A DNA stretch of 64,000 bases from SZUA-309 sp965233675 (GCA_965233675.1 OZ247498.1:3782001-3846000); one strand, 5' to 3'. Shown: positions 32,700 through 41,691, counted from the stretch's first letter. Notes: generated from the letters alone by a model not told the origin. Numbers and translations are program-made.

Positions 32700-33110
32700 G
32701 TGAGTCTGACCGCGCTGCTCGATAACGGGCCCGTGCTGCTCTACTTCTATCCGGCGGATTTCACGCCCATCTGCACGGCACAAGCCTGCGCCTTCAGAGA
32801 CCGGCAGGATGCGCTCAGCCATGCGGCGGTGCAGATCATCGGCGTCAGCCCGCAGTCACAGAGCAGCCACCAGCGTTTCGCCGACAACTACGACCTCGGC
32901 TTTCCGCTCTTACCGGATCAGGACAAACGCATCATCAGGGCCTACGGCGTGGACGGGCCGTTCGGCATCGGCGTGCGGCGCGCCACCTATCTGATCGGCC
33001 CGGATGGCCGCATTCAGGACCGCGTTGTCTCCGACCTGTTCGTGGGCAGCCATACGGATTTCATCAACAGCGCCATCGAGCGCATCGAGGCAGACGGAGC
33101 ACAGGAATGA
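32700..33110 (+). CDS. peroxiredoxin, BCP/PrxQ type, truncated or with upstream amber codon
   Basis: A thiol peroxidase that reduces hydroperoxides with thioredoxin. From GTG 32700 it gives 136 residues with the peroxidatic cysteine C25 in DFTPICT and the resolving cysteine C30 in AQACAFRD, the PrxQ arrangement. With the 20 upstream codons these become C45 and C50, as in E. coli BCP. The GTG lacks a ribosome-binding site, and starting there would lose the first beta strands. The rest of the fold (VQIIGVSPQS, ATYLIGPDGRI) is intact. Possibilities are a recent nonsense mutation, a sequencing error, suppression, or internal initiation. The stop overlaps the next gene (ATGA). Confidence 0.75.
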   Translation: MSLTALLDNGPVLLYFYPADFTPICTAQACAFRDRQDALSHAAVQIIGVSPQSQSSHQRFADNYDLGFPLLPDQDKRIIRAYGVDGPFGIGVRRATYLIGPDGRIQDRVVSDLFVGSHTDFINSAIERIEADGAQE

Positions 33111-33541
33111 CCAACCCCTTTCACCTCGCCATCAAGGTCCATGATCTTGCCCAGGCGCGGGCATTCTACGGTGATCTGCTCGGCTGCCCCGAAGGCCGCA
33201 GTGACACCAGCTGGGTGGACTTCAATCTGCTGGGTCACCAGCTGGTGTGTCATCTGGCACCCGACGTCGGCCCCGACGTTCATGCCAATCCGGTGGATGG
33301 TCATGATGTGCCCGTACCGCATTTCGGCGTGGTTCTGGATATGGCGAGCTGGAAAACGCTGGCGGGCAGACTCGAGTCTGCAGGCACCCGGTTCGTGATC
33401 GAACCCTATATCCGCTTCGAGGGAGAACCCGGCGAACAGGCCACGCTGTTTCTGCTGGATCCGAGCGGCAACGCGCTCGAATTCAAAGCCTTCAACGACA
33501 TCGAGGGACAGCTGTTCGCCACCGGAAATGATGATGTCTGA
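33107..33541 (+). CDS. VOC-family (glyoxalase-like) dioxygenase/resistance protein
   Basis: A 144-residue VOC protein. It begins PFHLAIKVHDLAQARAFYGDLLGC and ends FLLDPSGNALEFKAFND. H6, H74-type (PHFGVVLD) and the glutamate in NALEFK are at the usual metal-ligand positions, unlike the other VOC protein at 28425. I recall this type annotated as a glyoxalase family protein of unknown substrate. It overlaps the peroxiredoxin stop (ATGA) and the NTF2-like start by 14 bases, so the three genes are co-translated. Confidence 0.85.
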   Translation: MTNPFHLAIKVHDLAQARAFYGDLLGCPEGRSDTSWVDFNLLGHQLVCHLAPDVGPDVHANPVDGHDVPVPHFGVVLDMASWKTLAGRLESAGTRFVIEPYIRFEGEPGEQATLFLLDPSGNALEFKAFNDIEGQLFATGNDDV

Positions 33542-33956
33542 ATCGCTCACCGCCAGAGCGCGGACCTTCCTGCTCAACCTGAACGACTGCTGGCAACGCG
33601 GAGATCTGGACGCCCTCACCGGCTACTATCACCCGGATGTGGTGCTGCTGCCGCCCGATCTCGGCGAACCGATCTCAGGCCGCGACGCGGTCGTGGCGAG
33701 CTATCTGGAATTTCTGCAGGCCGCCTCCCTCGAGCACTTCGAAGTGCTCGATCTGCAGATCTTTCCGTTCACCACTGCAACAGGCCACAGCACGGTGGTG
33801 GCTCACCTCACTTTCTCCGTCATCTATACGCTGGCAGGCGAAACCTTCGTGGAGAAAGGCCTTGAAGTCTATACGTTAAGCGAGGACGACGAAGACCTCA
33901 GAATTCTCTGGCGCCATCAGAGCGTGCTGGACAGCCGGGTGGAATCGAAGGCCTGA
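33528..33956 (+). CDS. SnoaL/NTF2-like (DUF4440-type) protein
   Basis: A 142-residue protein of the NTF2-like cone fold. A helical N-terminus (LTARARTFLLNLNDCWQRGDLDALTGYYHPDVVLLPPD) is followed by ISGRDAVVASYLEFL and a curved beta sheet ending LRILWRHQSVLD. Such proteins bind small ligands or act as enzymes or immunity factors, and the role here is unknown. Three consecutive ATG codons (33528-33536) lie at the start. It is the last gene of the peroxiredoxin cluster and is convergent with the VanZ-like gene. Confidence 0.75.
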   Translation: MMMSESLTARARTFLLNLNDCWQRGDLDALTGYYHPDVVLLPPDLGEPISGRDAVVASYLEFLQAASLEHFEVLDLQIFPFTTATGHSTVVAHLTFSVIYTLAGETFVEKGLEVYTLSEDDEDLRILWRHQSVLDSRVESKA

Positions 33957-33963
33957 CAGGCCC

Positions 33964-34413
33964 TCACCTGAGCCCGGTCAATCGGCCGATTAGCAGGTGC
34001 AACAGCGACGCCACCGGCCGCGCGAGCGCCGAGGCAAGCAGCAGCCCGGCAGCGATACCGAGCCCGTCCACCGCCAGATCCTTGAGTTCGGCGCTGCGCT
34101 CGGGAATGAATGACTGCACGAGCTCCAGCAAAACCCCGTAGCCGAGCATGACGAGGAACGCCTTGATTGCGATCCCCCGATTGAAGGGTACGTCTTGCCC
34201 GGACACAGTGCGGGTTGTGCCGGTCAGCACCAGAGCAAATGTCAGATAGGTAAAGGCCGCGGCGTGCAGAATCACATCGCTCGTGCGGAACACCGGATTG
34301 TCCGGTGGCTCCGGCACCAGAGCGAGATAGGTGCAGACGAGGAGCGGAAACCAGAACCCCACTCGGCAGGCAATCAGAACCAGCCGATCAGTCAGCGACC
34401 GCAAGTCCGGCAT
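33964..34413 (-). CDS. VanZ-like membrane protein
   Basis: A 149-residue integral membrane protein with four hydrophobic helices (about 10-32, 46-66, 82-102 and 112-135). Between the third and fourth is the VanZ-like motif LLELVQSFIPERSAELKDLAVDGLGIAAG. VanZ of enterococci gives low-level teicoplanin resistance, but most homologues have no known function. The start lies one base after the hemE stop, so the two are probably one transcript. Confidence 0.85.
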   Translation of the reverse strand: MPDLRSLTDRLVLIACRVGFWFPLLVCTYLALVPEPPDNPVFRTSDVILHAAAFTYLTFALVLTGTTRTVSGQDVPFNRGIAIKAFLVMLGYGVLLELVQSFIPERSAELKDLAVDGLGIAAGLLLASALARPVASLLHLLIGRLTGLR

Positions 34414-34414
34414 C

Positions 34415-35443
34415 TCAAGCTGGCGCAGCCGAGTACTCGTGAACGAAATCCACCAGCGCTTTGACGTTGTCTACCGGCGTCTCGGGGATGATGCCGTGGC
34501 CCAGATTGAAGATGTGGCCGGGGCGTCCCGCCACGCTGTCGAGCAGGGCCTTCGCCTGTGCCTGCACCGTTGCCCGATCGGCGCAGAGGACGATCGGATC
34601 CAGATTACCCTGAACCGCTTTCACACCCGTGCGGTTCCAGGTTTCCGCCAGCGGAACCCGCCAGTCCAGGGCCAGCACGTCCGGCGCCATGGCCGCCACA
34701 TCGTCGAGCAGGTGTCCGTTGCCGGTGCCGAAATAGATCACCGGTACCTGGCCGCGCAGGTTGTCGAGCAGCTTTTTGAGGTGTGGCGCCACGTAGGTTC
34801 TGAAGTCGGCGACCGACAGACTGCCGACCCAGGTATCGAAGAGCTGCACCGCATCCACACCGGCTTTGATCTGCAGTTCGAGGTAACTGGTCACCTGCTC
34901 CACGAGCTTGCCGAGAAGCGTATGCCAGAGCTCGGGGGCCGTGTACATCATCCGCTTCACATGCACGTAGTTGCGCGACCCCCGCCCTTCGACCGCATAG
35001 GAGGCGAGCGTAAAGGGCGCGCCAGCGAAACCGATCAGCGCAATGTCCTTCGGCAGCCCGGATAGAATATTGGTCACGGTCTCGGCGATGTAAGGGGTAG
35101 CCTCGACGGCCGGTAACACCTGCAGGCCGGCCACATCCTTTTCCGTACGCACCGGGTTGTCGAACACGGGGCCTTCGCCCGCCTTGTAGTCGAGCCTGAG
35201 ACCCATGGGTTCCATGATCGGTAACAGGTCGGCGAACATGATGGCGGCGTCGGCACCGAGAATGCGCTGGGCGTCGAGTGTTGCCTGGGCGGCCATCTCC
35301 GGGTTCTTGAAGAAGTCGAGGCTCGGCGTATTCCCTTTCAGGGCGTGGTACTCGGGCATGTAACGACCCGCCTGCCGGTTGAGCCAGATGGGCGTGTGGG
35401 TGCCACCTTCGGCGGCGCAGGCCTGGAGGAAGATCTTGTCCAT
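34415..35443 (-). CDS. hemE: uroporphyrinogen decarboxylase HemE
   Basis: Decarboxylates the four acetate side chains of uroporphyrinogen III to give coproporphyrinogen III in haem synthesis. The 342-residue protein has the family signatures PIWLNRQAGRYMPEY (18-32; usually PVWMMRQAGRY) and GFAGAPFTLASYAVEG, and FDTWVGSLS with the conserved Asp. The glycine-rich end FNLGHGIIPETPVDNVKALVDFVHEY is typical. It is preceded by the adenylate cyclase gene, 18 bases away, and followed by the VanZ-like gene. Confidence 0.95.
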   Translation of the reverse strand: MDKIFLQACAAEGGTHTPIWLNRQAGRYMPEYHALKGNTPSLDFFKNPEMAAQATLDAQRILGADAAIMFADLLPIMEPMGLRLDYKAGEGPVFDNPVRTEKDVAGLQVLPAVEATPYIAETVTNILSGLPKDIALIGFAGAPFTLASYAVEGRGSRNYVHVKRMMYTAPELWHTLLGKLVEQVTSYLELQIKAGVDAVQLFDTWVGSLSVADFRTYVAPHLKKLLDNLRGQVPVIYFGTGNGHLLDDVAAMAPDVLALDWRVPLAETWNRTGVKAVQGNLDPIVLCADRATVQAQAKALLDSVAGRPGHIFNLGHGIIPETPVDNVKALVDFVHEYSAAPA

Positions 35444-35461
35444 GCTGTGCTGGGCACACCC

Positions 35462-36760
35462 TCAAGTGTCGGGTTTGCCGGATCTCACTGGTAACGGGAT
35501 GGCGCGCACCTTAGCAGAGGCGCTGATTTCGTGCACCACCACGGCGCCGAGCCCTTTCACTGACACCTCCCGTGGCGGATCCAGATGCGGGCTCAACTCG
35601 GAGATCTGAGCGATCAGCGCCGCGGTCGCGCCGGACACCACGACGGACCCCGATGCCGCTACCCCCTGCAGACGGCTGGCCAGATTCACCGGCGTGCCGA
35701 TCAGCGTGTAATCCAGCCGCGTCTGGCCACCCCAGTCACCCAGCGCACAGTAACCGCTGGCCACACCCACCCTGATATTGAGCTTCAGATCGAGCCCGCG
35801 CTGCCGCCACGCACGGGAAAGATCTTCCAGCACGTCCGGGAGTGTCCGGGCCAGGCGAACGCAGCCGGCGGCCGCCAGCACCCGTGGTGCGCCTTCCGCG
35901 CCCCCGGACTCGAACGCCTCTTCCGGGAAATACACGAGCACGCCATCACCGAGGAATTTGCCGAGCTCCCCACCGTGCCGGCTGGTCAGCCCGCTGACCG
36001 CTGCCATGAAGTCGTTGAGCACATCCACCACCTCCGCAACGCTGTGACTCAGCACCAGTTCCGCAAAACCCACCAGATCGAGGAACGCCACCGTCACGAA
36101 GACCTCCTTCGGCGGCTGTGGGCTGCAGGGTTCGGTGGTCAGCACCTGGGGCAGCGTGGCAGGCAGGTAGCGGGAAAGCCGCTCGTTGTGGCTTTCCAGT
36201 CGCGAGGATTCGGAGAGCGCGGCCCGCCTGCCCGCATTCAACTGCCGGGCCTGGTAGTGCGCCTGCCAGGCAAGTCCGAGAACACAGACCGCCAGCAGCA
36301 GACCGCCGGCGATGGCCGTCCCATCAGCACGCCAGTCCAGTGCCTGCCAGGGCAACACCGCCGCCAGACACAGCCCGAGCCCGATGGCACAGGGCGCCAG
36401 CATCTTCACACCGCCCAGCGCTGTCACCCCGGCAAGGCCGATCAGACTGACAGCCAGCACCAGCCAGACCGGTCCACCCGCCGCCTGGAGCAGGAAAATG
36501 GCGAGCAGACACTCGAGAAAGTGGACGAACAACGCACCATTGGCATGGGGATCGAGCAGGGCAGGCACCCGGGGGGCCAGGACCCACCAGCAAACGGGCC
36601 AGAGGATGGCCATGGTCAGCAGGCATAGGGCGGCAGGACTGAAGCGTGCTTCGAGCAGCAGAAGGGCGAGTACCGACAAGCCGGCATAGCCCAGTAACCG
36701 GTATACCAGCTGCGGTTGACCCGCCAGGCGATCCATCAATGTCCGACCCAGATGACCCAC
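35462..36760 (-). CDS. membrane-bound class III adenylate cyclase
   Basis: Makes cAMP from ATP. The 432-residue protein has an N-terminal membrane region of about six hydrophobic segments (20-180), reminiscent of the MASE2 domain of P. aeruginosa CyaB, then a class III catalytic domain. Metal-binding aspartates are in FLDLVGF and LGKFLGDGVLVYF. The ATP-selecting Lys (GKF) and Asp (LDYTLIG) are present, with the transition-state pair in TPVNLASRLQ, so adenylate rather than guanylate cyclase is expected. The start is GTG 36760; an ATG eight codons later is an alternative. Vfr/CRP-type partners are not in the window. Confidence 0.88.
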   Translation of the reverse strand: MGHLGRTLMDRLAGQPQLVYRLLGYAGLSVLALLLLEARFSPAALCLLTMAILWPVCWWVLAPRVPALLDPHANGALFVHFLECLLAIFLLQAAGGPVWLVLAVSLIGLAGVTALGGVKMLAPCAIGLGLCLAAVLPWQALDWRADGTAIAGGLLLAVCVLGLAWQAHYQARQLNAGRRAALSESSRLESHNERLSRYLPATLPQVLTTEPCSPQPPKEVFVTVAFLDLVGFAELVLSHSVAEVVDVLNDFMAAVSGLTSRHGGELGKFLGDGVLVYFPEEAFESGGAEGAPRVLAAAGCVRLARTLPDVLEDLSRAWRQRGLDLKLNIRVGVASGYCALGDWGGQTRLDYTLIGTPVNLASRLQGVAASGSVVVSGATAALIAQISELSPHLDPPREVSVKGLGAVVVHEISASAKVRAIPLPVRSGKPDT

Positions 36761-36829
36761 GGTGAGATTGGGCCTGAGGACGGGCGATGCTGAACAGCAG
36801 TCGTTGGCCGGAAGCTGCGTAGGTCTGGC

Positions 36830-36850
36830 GCCCGCCGATTCCCGGCGGGC
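36830..36850 (-). terminator. possible hairpin terminator after fabV
   Basis: A perfect 8-bp stem (GCCCGCCG and CGGCGGGC) with a five-base loop lies 9 to 29 bases after the fabV stop in the leftward transcript. It is followed by mixed bases rather than a U tract, so it may need Rho or only stabilise the message. It lies in the 98-base gap before the adenylate cyclase gene. Confidence 0.4.
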
Positions 36851-36858
36851 AGGCAGGC

Positions 36859-38046
36859 TCAGACGCTGCGGCCCAGGGTCGGGTCCTGATCCGCGTCGTA
36901 GTCCACGCCGTCGAAGCCGAAACCGAAGATCTTCAGGAAATCCTCACGAAAGCCTTCGAGGTCAGCCAGTTCATCCAGGTTTTCGGTGCTGACCAGCGGC
37001 CAGCGTCGGCGCACCTCGTCCTGGATATCATCCGCCAGTTCCCAGTCATCCACTCGGATCCTGCCCGCTTCATCCAGATTCATCCGGGCACCCCGGGCAA
37101 GCTGCGTGGCGAACAGACGGTAGATGTGCTCGATGATGTTCTCGTGGGTGCCCGCGTCCTTCATCACCCTGAACAGCAATGAGGCGTACAGGGGTACCAC
37201 GGGGATGGCGGATGAAGCCTGGGAGACGATGGCCTTCAGCGTGGCAACCCGGGCATCACCGGAGATGGTCGCGAGGCGCTCGCGCATGCCGGCGGCGGCT
37301 CGATCCAGATCTTCCTTGGCTTTACCGAGGGTGCCTTCCCAGTAGATGGGCCAGGTGAGCTCGGTGCCGATATAGGTGAAGGCGACCGTGCGAAATCCTT
37401 CCGCCAGCACGCCGGCATCCGCCAGCGCGCTGACCCAGAATTCCCAGTCTTCCCCACCCATCACGGCTACCGTATTGGCCGTTTCTTCCTCGGTGGCCGG
37501 TTCCAGATCCACCTCAACGACCTCGCCCTTGTCGACGTTGAGAGATTTGATGTGCACGGGATCCCCGAGCGGTTTGATCACGGAGCGATGCAGCTCGCCG
37601 GATTTCGGATGTTGCCGCACCGGTGAAGCCAGGCTGTAAACAAGCAGGTCGATCTGCCCCATATCCGCCTGGATGGTTTCGATGACCCGGGCTTTCATCT
37701 CGTCGGAGAAGGCATCTCCATCCAGCGTTCTGGCGTACAGGCCCGCCTTTTCCGCTGCTTCCTCGAAGGCGATGTTCGCGTACCAGCCCTGGGTGGCCGT
37801 TTTCTTTTCAGTGGGCGGCTTCTCGAAGGAGACGCCGAGGGTCGCCGCACCCGCACCGAAGGCCGCCGTGATCCGGGAAGCCAGTCCGTAGCCACCGGAG
37901 GCACCGATCACCAGCACGTTCTTCAGCTGACCGTCCACTTCCGCCTGACCCTGAACGTAGTCGATCTGCTCTCTGACGCTGGCAGCCAGTCCGGCCGGGT
38001 GAGCGGTGGTGCAGATGAAGCCACGAATTCGGGGTTTGATGATCAT
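36859..38046 (-). CDS. fabV: trans-2-enoyl-ACP/CoA reductase FabV
   Basis: NADH-dependent enoyl-ACP reductase of type II fatty acid synthesis; FabV is naturally tolerant of triclosan. The 395-residue protein starts MIIKPRIRGFICTTAHPAGL. It has the Rossmann motif IGASGGYGLASR (47-58) and the active-site pattern Y-X8-K at Y235 and K244 (YWEGTLGKAK), with Y225 just before. The C-terminal FGFGFDGVDYDAD is also typical. It reads leftward, 29 bases before the AcoX-type gene's stop, and ends before the cyclase gene. Confidence 0.96.
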   Translation of the reverse strand: MIIKPRIRGFICTTAHPAGLAASVREQIDYVQGQAEVDGQLKNVLVIGASGGYGLASRITAAFGAGAATLGVSFEKPPTEKKTATQGWYANIAFEEAAEKAGLYARTLDGDAFSDEMKARVIETIQADMGQIDLLVYSLASPVRQHPKSGELHRSVIKPLGDPVHIKSLNVDKGEVVEVDLEPATEEETANTVAVMGGEDWEFWVSALADAGVLAEGFRTVAFTYIGTELTWPIYWEGTLGKAKEDLDRAAAGMRERLATISGDARVATLKAIVSQASSAIPVVPLYASLLFRVMKDAGTHENIIEHIYRLFATQLARGARMNLDEAGRIRVDDWELADDIQDEVRRRWPLVSTENLDELADLEGFREDFLKIFGFGFDGVDYDADQDPTLGRSV

Positions 38047-38075
38047 AGAAATTTCCTGGGCAGACGCAGAGTCGA

Positions 38076-39161
38076 TCAGGCGCGAATCATACCCTGGGCC
38101 ACCGCCCAGCGCATGGCGGCGGCCAGGTCGATCATCCAGGGTCCGTCCCGACGGACCTCAACATTGAGCGCATGGCCCTCGAGCAGCTTGTGGTCCCGGT
38201 CACCGTCGAGGGCCAGCACACCGGGGCCGCGCATGGGCACTGAGACATCGAACGGAATCCGGGTGGCGCTGCGGACGGCAACCGTCCGGAACAGACCGGG
38301 CGACAGCGGGGCCGTGAACACCCGGTCACCTTCGCGGGCCTCGTCCGGATCAACCAGTTCCACCAGCAGGCCTTCGTCATCGGCCTCATAGACAGGCTCC
38401 ACCATGCCGCCGATGGGCGACATGCCTACCGCAGTCGGTTCAGCGCGGGTGAGCAGCAGCCGGTCTATGCGCTTCGGATCGAAGGGCAGCAGGTTGCCAA
38501 CGTGATCACGGCGCAGGATGACCGCGTCGATGAGCCCCACATCCGGCAGTTCGTGCGCTTTTTCGTTTGCGGGCTGACCCGTCACATGCAGGACCTTGGC
38601 TCGGCGATGGGCACCGGAATCCGCCAGATTCCCGCGTGCAGCCAGGGCGGCGACCATACCGGCAATGGTCGGCTCCGCCAGCGTTGGGAAGACGTTGTTG
38701 GTGCCGGTGGACAGCGCGATCAGCCGGACGTCGCGCCCCGCCTCCCCCAACCGGCCGAGCAGCCGAACGATGGCTCTGTTGGTGCCATCGCCCCCGAGCG
38801 AGACGATGACCCGACAGCCGGCTTCGACAAATGCCCGGACGTTGTTTTCCGTATCCAGCGCCGTATTGGTGATCCGGTTCTCGATGATGTTCAGCCGGGC
38901 CTTGAGCGGCATGTTCTCGAGGGCGGCGGCCGTGATCCGGAACGGCTCCCGGGCCGCATGCAGTACGGGGGCCCCGAAGGCATCCGCCCCGGCAGCGATG
39001 CGAGCGACGATGTCCCGCTTGGTCTCATGGGTCATGTTGGAGGCGTGAGCGGCCAGGCGACGCACGTCGCGCCCGGACATCGGATTAACAAGTATACCCA
39101 CACCGCCCTCAGGTTCCGGGCGTGGCGGCTCGTCTGTCGGATTCATCGCTTCAACGCTCAA
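38076..39161 (-). CDS. ATP-NAD kinase-like protein, AcoX family
   Basis: A 361-residue protein of the NAD kinase/diacylglycerol kinase superfamily. It has the nucleotide motif GGDGTNR (123-129) and a preceding strand VGILVNPMSGRDVRRLAAHAS. The family (acoX-like) often sits beside acetoin catabolism genes, but none are here. The C-terminal part has PIGGMVEPV and FDVSVPMRGPGVLALDGDRDH, matching NAD-kinase-type beta strands. The substrate is unproven. Its start overlaps the S9 peptidase stop (ATGA), so the two genes are translationally coupled. Confidence 0.85.
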   Translation of the reverse strand: MSVEAMNPTDEPPRPEPEGGVGILVNPMSGRDVRRLAAHASNMTHETKRDIVARIAAGADAFGAPVLHAAREPFRITAAALENMPLKARLNIIENRITNTALDTENNVRAFVEAGCRVIVSLGGDGTNRAIVRLLGRLGEAGRDVRLIALSTGTNNVFPTLAEPTIAGMVAALAARGNLADSGAHRRAKVLHVTGQPANEKAHELPDVGLIDAVILRRDHVGNLLPFDPKRIDRLLLTRAEPTAVGMSPIGGMVEPVYEADDEGLLVELVDPDEAREGDRVFTAPLSPGLFRTVAVRSATRIPFDVSVPMRGPGVLALDGDRDHKLLEGHALNVEVRRDGPWMIDLAAAMRWAVAQGMIRA

Positions 39162-41149
39162 TGGATCACGTACTCCGGCCGTTCCCGGGCCGGAGCGTCC
39201 TGTAACAGATACTGTTCGAGAAACATGCTCATCACCGCTGCGTTGTAGTCCCGATTGAATTTCTTCCGGAACCCGTGTCCTTCATCTTCGGCCAGAAGGT
39301 ACCAGACCGGAATGCCCTGGGCCTTCAGAGCCGCATAGATCTGCTCACTCTCGCCGGCCGGCACCCGGGGATCATTCGCACCCTGGGAGATCATCAACGG
39401 CCGGGTGATTTTCTCCACCTGGTTGAGGGGCGAGATGGCCTCCAGATGGGCGCGCATCGCCGGATCCCGTTCATCGCCATACTCCGCCCGACGAAGATCC
39501 TGGCGATACGGCTGGGTGTTCTCCAGGAAGGTTACGAAATTCGAAATGCCCACGGACTCGATACCGGCCGCCAGACGATCCGAATAGTGCACGAGCGCGG
39601 CGAGTACCATGTAGCCGCCGTAGGAACCGCCACGAACCACCACTCGACTGGCGTCCAGATCCGGCTGAGTCTCTATCCAATCCAGCAGCGCGCCGATGTC
39701 GCGCACCGAATCCTCGCGCTTGAAGCCATTGTCCAGCTTGAGATAAGACTTGCCATAGCCATTCGAACCCCGCACGTTCGGCGCGACCACCGCCAGTCCG
39801 AGTTCAGACACCAGATACTGGAAAGTCGGTGAGAAGTAGGGCCGGAACTGACTCTCCGGGCCTCCGTGGATGTGAATCAGAACCGGATGCGGCCCTTCCC
39901 CTTCGGGCCGGAACACGAAGGCCGGCACTTCCCGGGCCTGGCCATCGACCTGGTCGAAGGTCGGATAAGAAACCAGATCCGGCTCGACGAAGCCGTCCGG
40001 ATCCAGCCCGCCCACTTCACTCCGGGTCCAGCGGGCCAGCAATCGGGATTCCAGAGACAGGGTCCAGATATCGGCCGGCGCAGTGGGTGTCACCAGCGAC
40101 AGAGCGAGGTGCTCGCCCTCTGCCGAAAACTGCATCCCGGTGACCACGCCCGCCGGAATCTCCGGTAACGCCAGGGGGCGATGACCCGGCAATTGCCAGA
40201 CCACGAGCCGCGAAAAACCCCCTTCATTCACCACCAGTGCCAGGCGCTGACCATCCGGAGACAGCACGAACCCTTCCACATTCCAGGGCACGCCGGCGGT
40301 CAGTACGTCGATTTCACCCGTCGCCAGATCCAGGTGGTGCAGGCGTACGAATTCGGCGCCCAGGTCGGACGTGAAATACACACCCGTGCCATCGGCATCG
40401 TAGCTCGCCATGCCGATCGCCACACCGAGATCTTCATCCAGCAGGGCCCGCCGGTCGCCGCTGGCCAGATCCACTTCGTACAGGCGGGACTCGTTGATCG
40501 ACAGGTAGCGGCTGACCAGCAACCGATCGTCGGACGGGGAGAAATCCAGCGGCGAATAGGCGCCTTCGTCTTCCTCCAGCGCCACGGTGATGGCGCCGCT
40601 CTCCAGTTGCTGGACGTGCACGTCTCTGCTTCTGCCATTGCGCTCGGTGCTGTAGTACGCGAAAGCGTCACCACCGTTGGACCAGATCACGCTGCCATAG
40701 CGGGAGTGGCCGTCCGTGAGCAGACGATGAGAGGCACTCGCCCAATCGAAATAGAAAAGCTGATAGAACTCCGAGCCACCCACATCCCGGGCGTACAGAA
40801 ACCCCTCTTCATTCGCCGGTGTGGTGTACACGCCGAGGATGGGCTCATCGAAAAAGGTGATCTGCTCCCGCGCACCCATGGCCAGTTTCAGGCGGTGCAC
40901 CTGGCTCGTCTCGGAGAATCGGGTGCCGATCAGGAGTGACTGCCCGGCCCACCCGTGCAGGTAGGACGAGCGCGTGTTCTGATACTGACGAAGCCGCTCC
41001 ACCAGCGCGTCCGGCACCGGCGGCACATCCTTGAGCACCAGCGCGCCCTGCCGCCGCTCATCCGCCGACTCCGTCGGAAGCGTACTGCAACCGGCAAGTG
41101 CCAGACTGACCACCAGCAACAGACAGAAAGGAGAACCGCCAATGCGCAT
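39158..41149 (-). CDS. S9-family prolyl oligopeptidase-like lipoprotein
   Basis: A 663-residue exported peptidase. A signal peptide ends in a lipobox LALAGC with the lipidated C21, so it should be membrane-anchored. Residues about 60-380 form a beta-propeller (repeated LLVSRYLS, VEGFVLSPDGQRLAL and similar blades). The alpha/beta hydrolase domain has the nucleophile S509 in GGSYGGYM, D593 in GANDPRV and H625 in DEGHGF. It resembles dipeptidyl peptidase IV/acylaminoacyl peptidase types. It leads the transcript with the AcoX-type gene. Confidence 0.92.
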   Translation of the reverse strand: MRIGGSPFCLLLVVSLALAGCSTLPTESADERRQGALVLKDVPPVPDALVERLRQYQNTRSSYLHGWAGQSLLIGTRFSETSQVHRLKLAMGAREQITFFDEPILGVYTTPANEEGFLYARDVGGSEFYQLFYFDWASASHRLLTDGHSRYGSVIWSNGGDAFAYYSTERNGRSRDVHVQQLESGAITVALEEDEGAYSPLDFSPSDDRLLVSRYLSINESRLYEVDLASGDRRALLDEDLGVAIGMASYDADGTGVYFTSDLGAEFVRLHHLDLATGEIDVLTAGVPWNVEGFVLSPDGQRLALVVNEGGFSRLVVWQLPGHRPLALPEIPAGVVTGMQFSAEGEHLALSLVTPTAPADIWTLSLESRLLARWTRSEVGGLDPDGFVEPDLVSYPTFDQVDGQAREVPAFVFRPEGEGPHPVLIHIHGGPESQFRPYFSPTFQYLVSELGLAVVAPNVRGSNGYGKSYLKLDNGFKREDSVRDIGALLDWIETQPDLDASRVVVRGGSYGGYMVLAALVHYSDRLAAGIESVGISNFVTFLENTQPYRQDLRRAEYGDERDPAMRAHLEAISPLNQVEKITRPLMISQGANDPRVPAGESEQIYAALKAQGIPVWYLLAEDEGHGFRKKFNRDYNAAVMSMFLEQYLLQDAPARERPEYVIH

Positions 41150-41214
41150 GATTCGCTCCGGGAAAATTCGACTGAGCTAAGCTATGGAACCGAACGTTCG
41201 AGGTCAATCCAGGC

Positions 41215-41691
41215 ATGTCTCGTGAAACCTTCCCGGATGCTGGCCCAAGTGCCGGCCCAGCTGCGAACACCATCACCCGATCACCCTGCGCCCACCTCGT
41301 GCCCGGACCTTATCCGTTCGAGTCCGTGTTCGTGCTCGACGATCACCTGGGCCCGACCGACTGGCTCGTGCGCTGTTCCTGCTGTGGGGCCGCCTATCTG
41401 CTGGAAATGCTGGACTGGGAAGGGGCGCGCCGACTGTATCGGCTGCGCGCACCCGACTCCGCTGCGGTGGTCGGGCTCGTCCGCGATCTGGAACGGGGCA
41501 GTTGCGACCTCGACCGGGCAAGGGCTCAGGCTCAGCACTTCAGCCTGGGCAGCCGGGCTCTGCCCGTTCTGGTGCTGCTGGATCCCGGAGCAGGCAGGCT
41601 GCTCTCGGTGCTGGAAGCGCCGGCGGACATACCCGGCGACAATTGGCGCGCACTGCCTTGCGACGGCAGCTGGATCAGGCGTTTCGGCTGA
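41215..41691 (+). CDS. hypothetical protein with CxCC motif
   Basis: A 158-residue protein not recognised from sequence. It has a cysteine-rich turn RCSCCGAAYLLEMLDWEG that may bind a metal or form a disulfide, followed by RLYRLRAPDSAAVVGLVRDLERGSCDL and a C-terminal segment ending ALPCDGSWIRRFG. No signal peptide or membrane segment is visible. It stands alone, divergent from the S9 peptidase by 65 bases and convergent with folA by 12 bases. Homologues would be needed for a function. Confidence 0.6.
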   Translation: MSRETFPDAGPSAGPAANTITRSPCAHLVPGPYPFESVFVLDDHLGPTDWLVRCSCCGAAYLLEMLDWEGARRLYRLRAPDSAAVVGLVRDLERGSCDLDRARAQAQHFSLGSRALPVLVLLDPGAGRLLSVLEAPADIPGDNWRALPCDGSWIRRFG

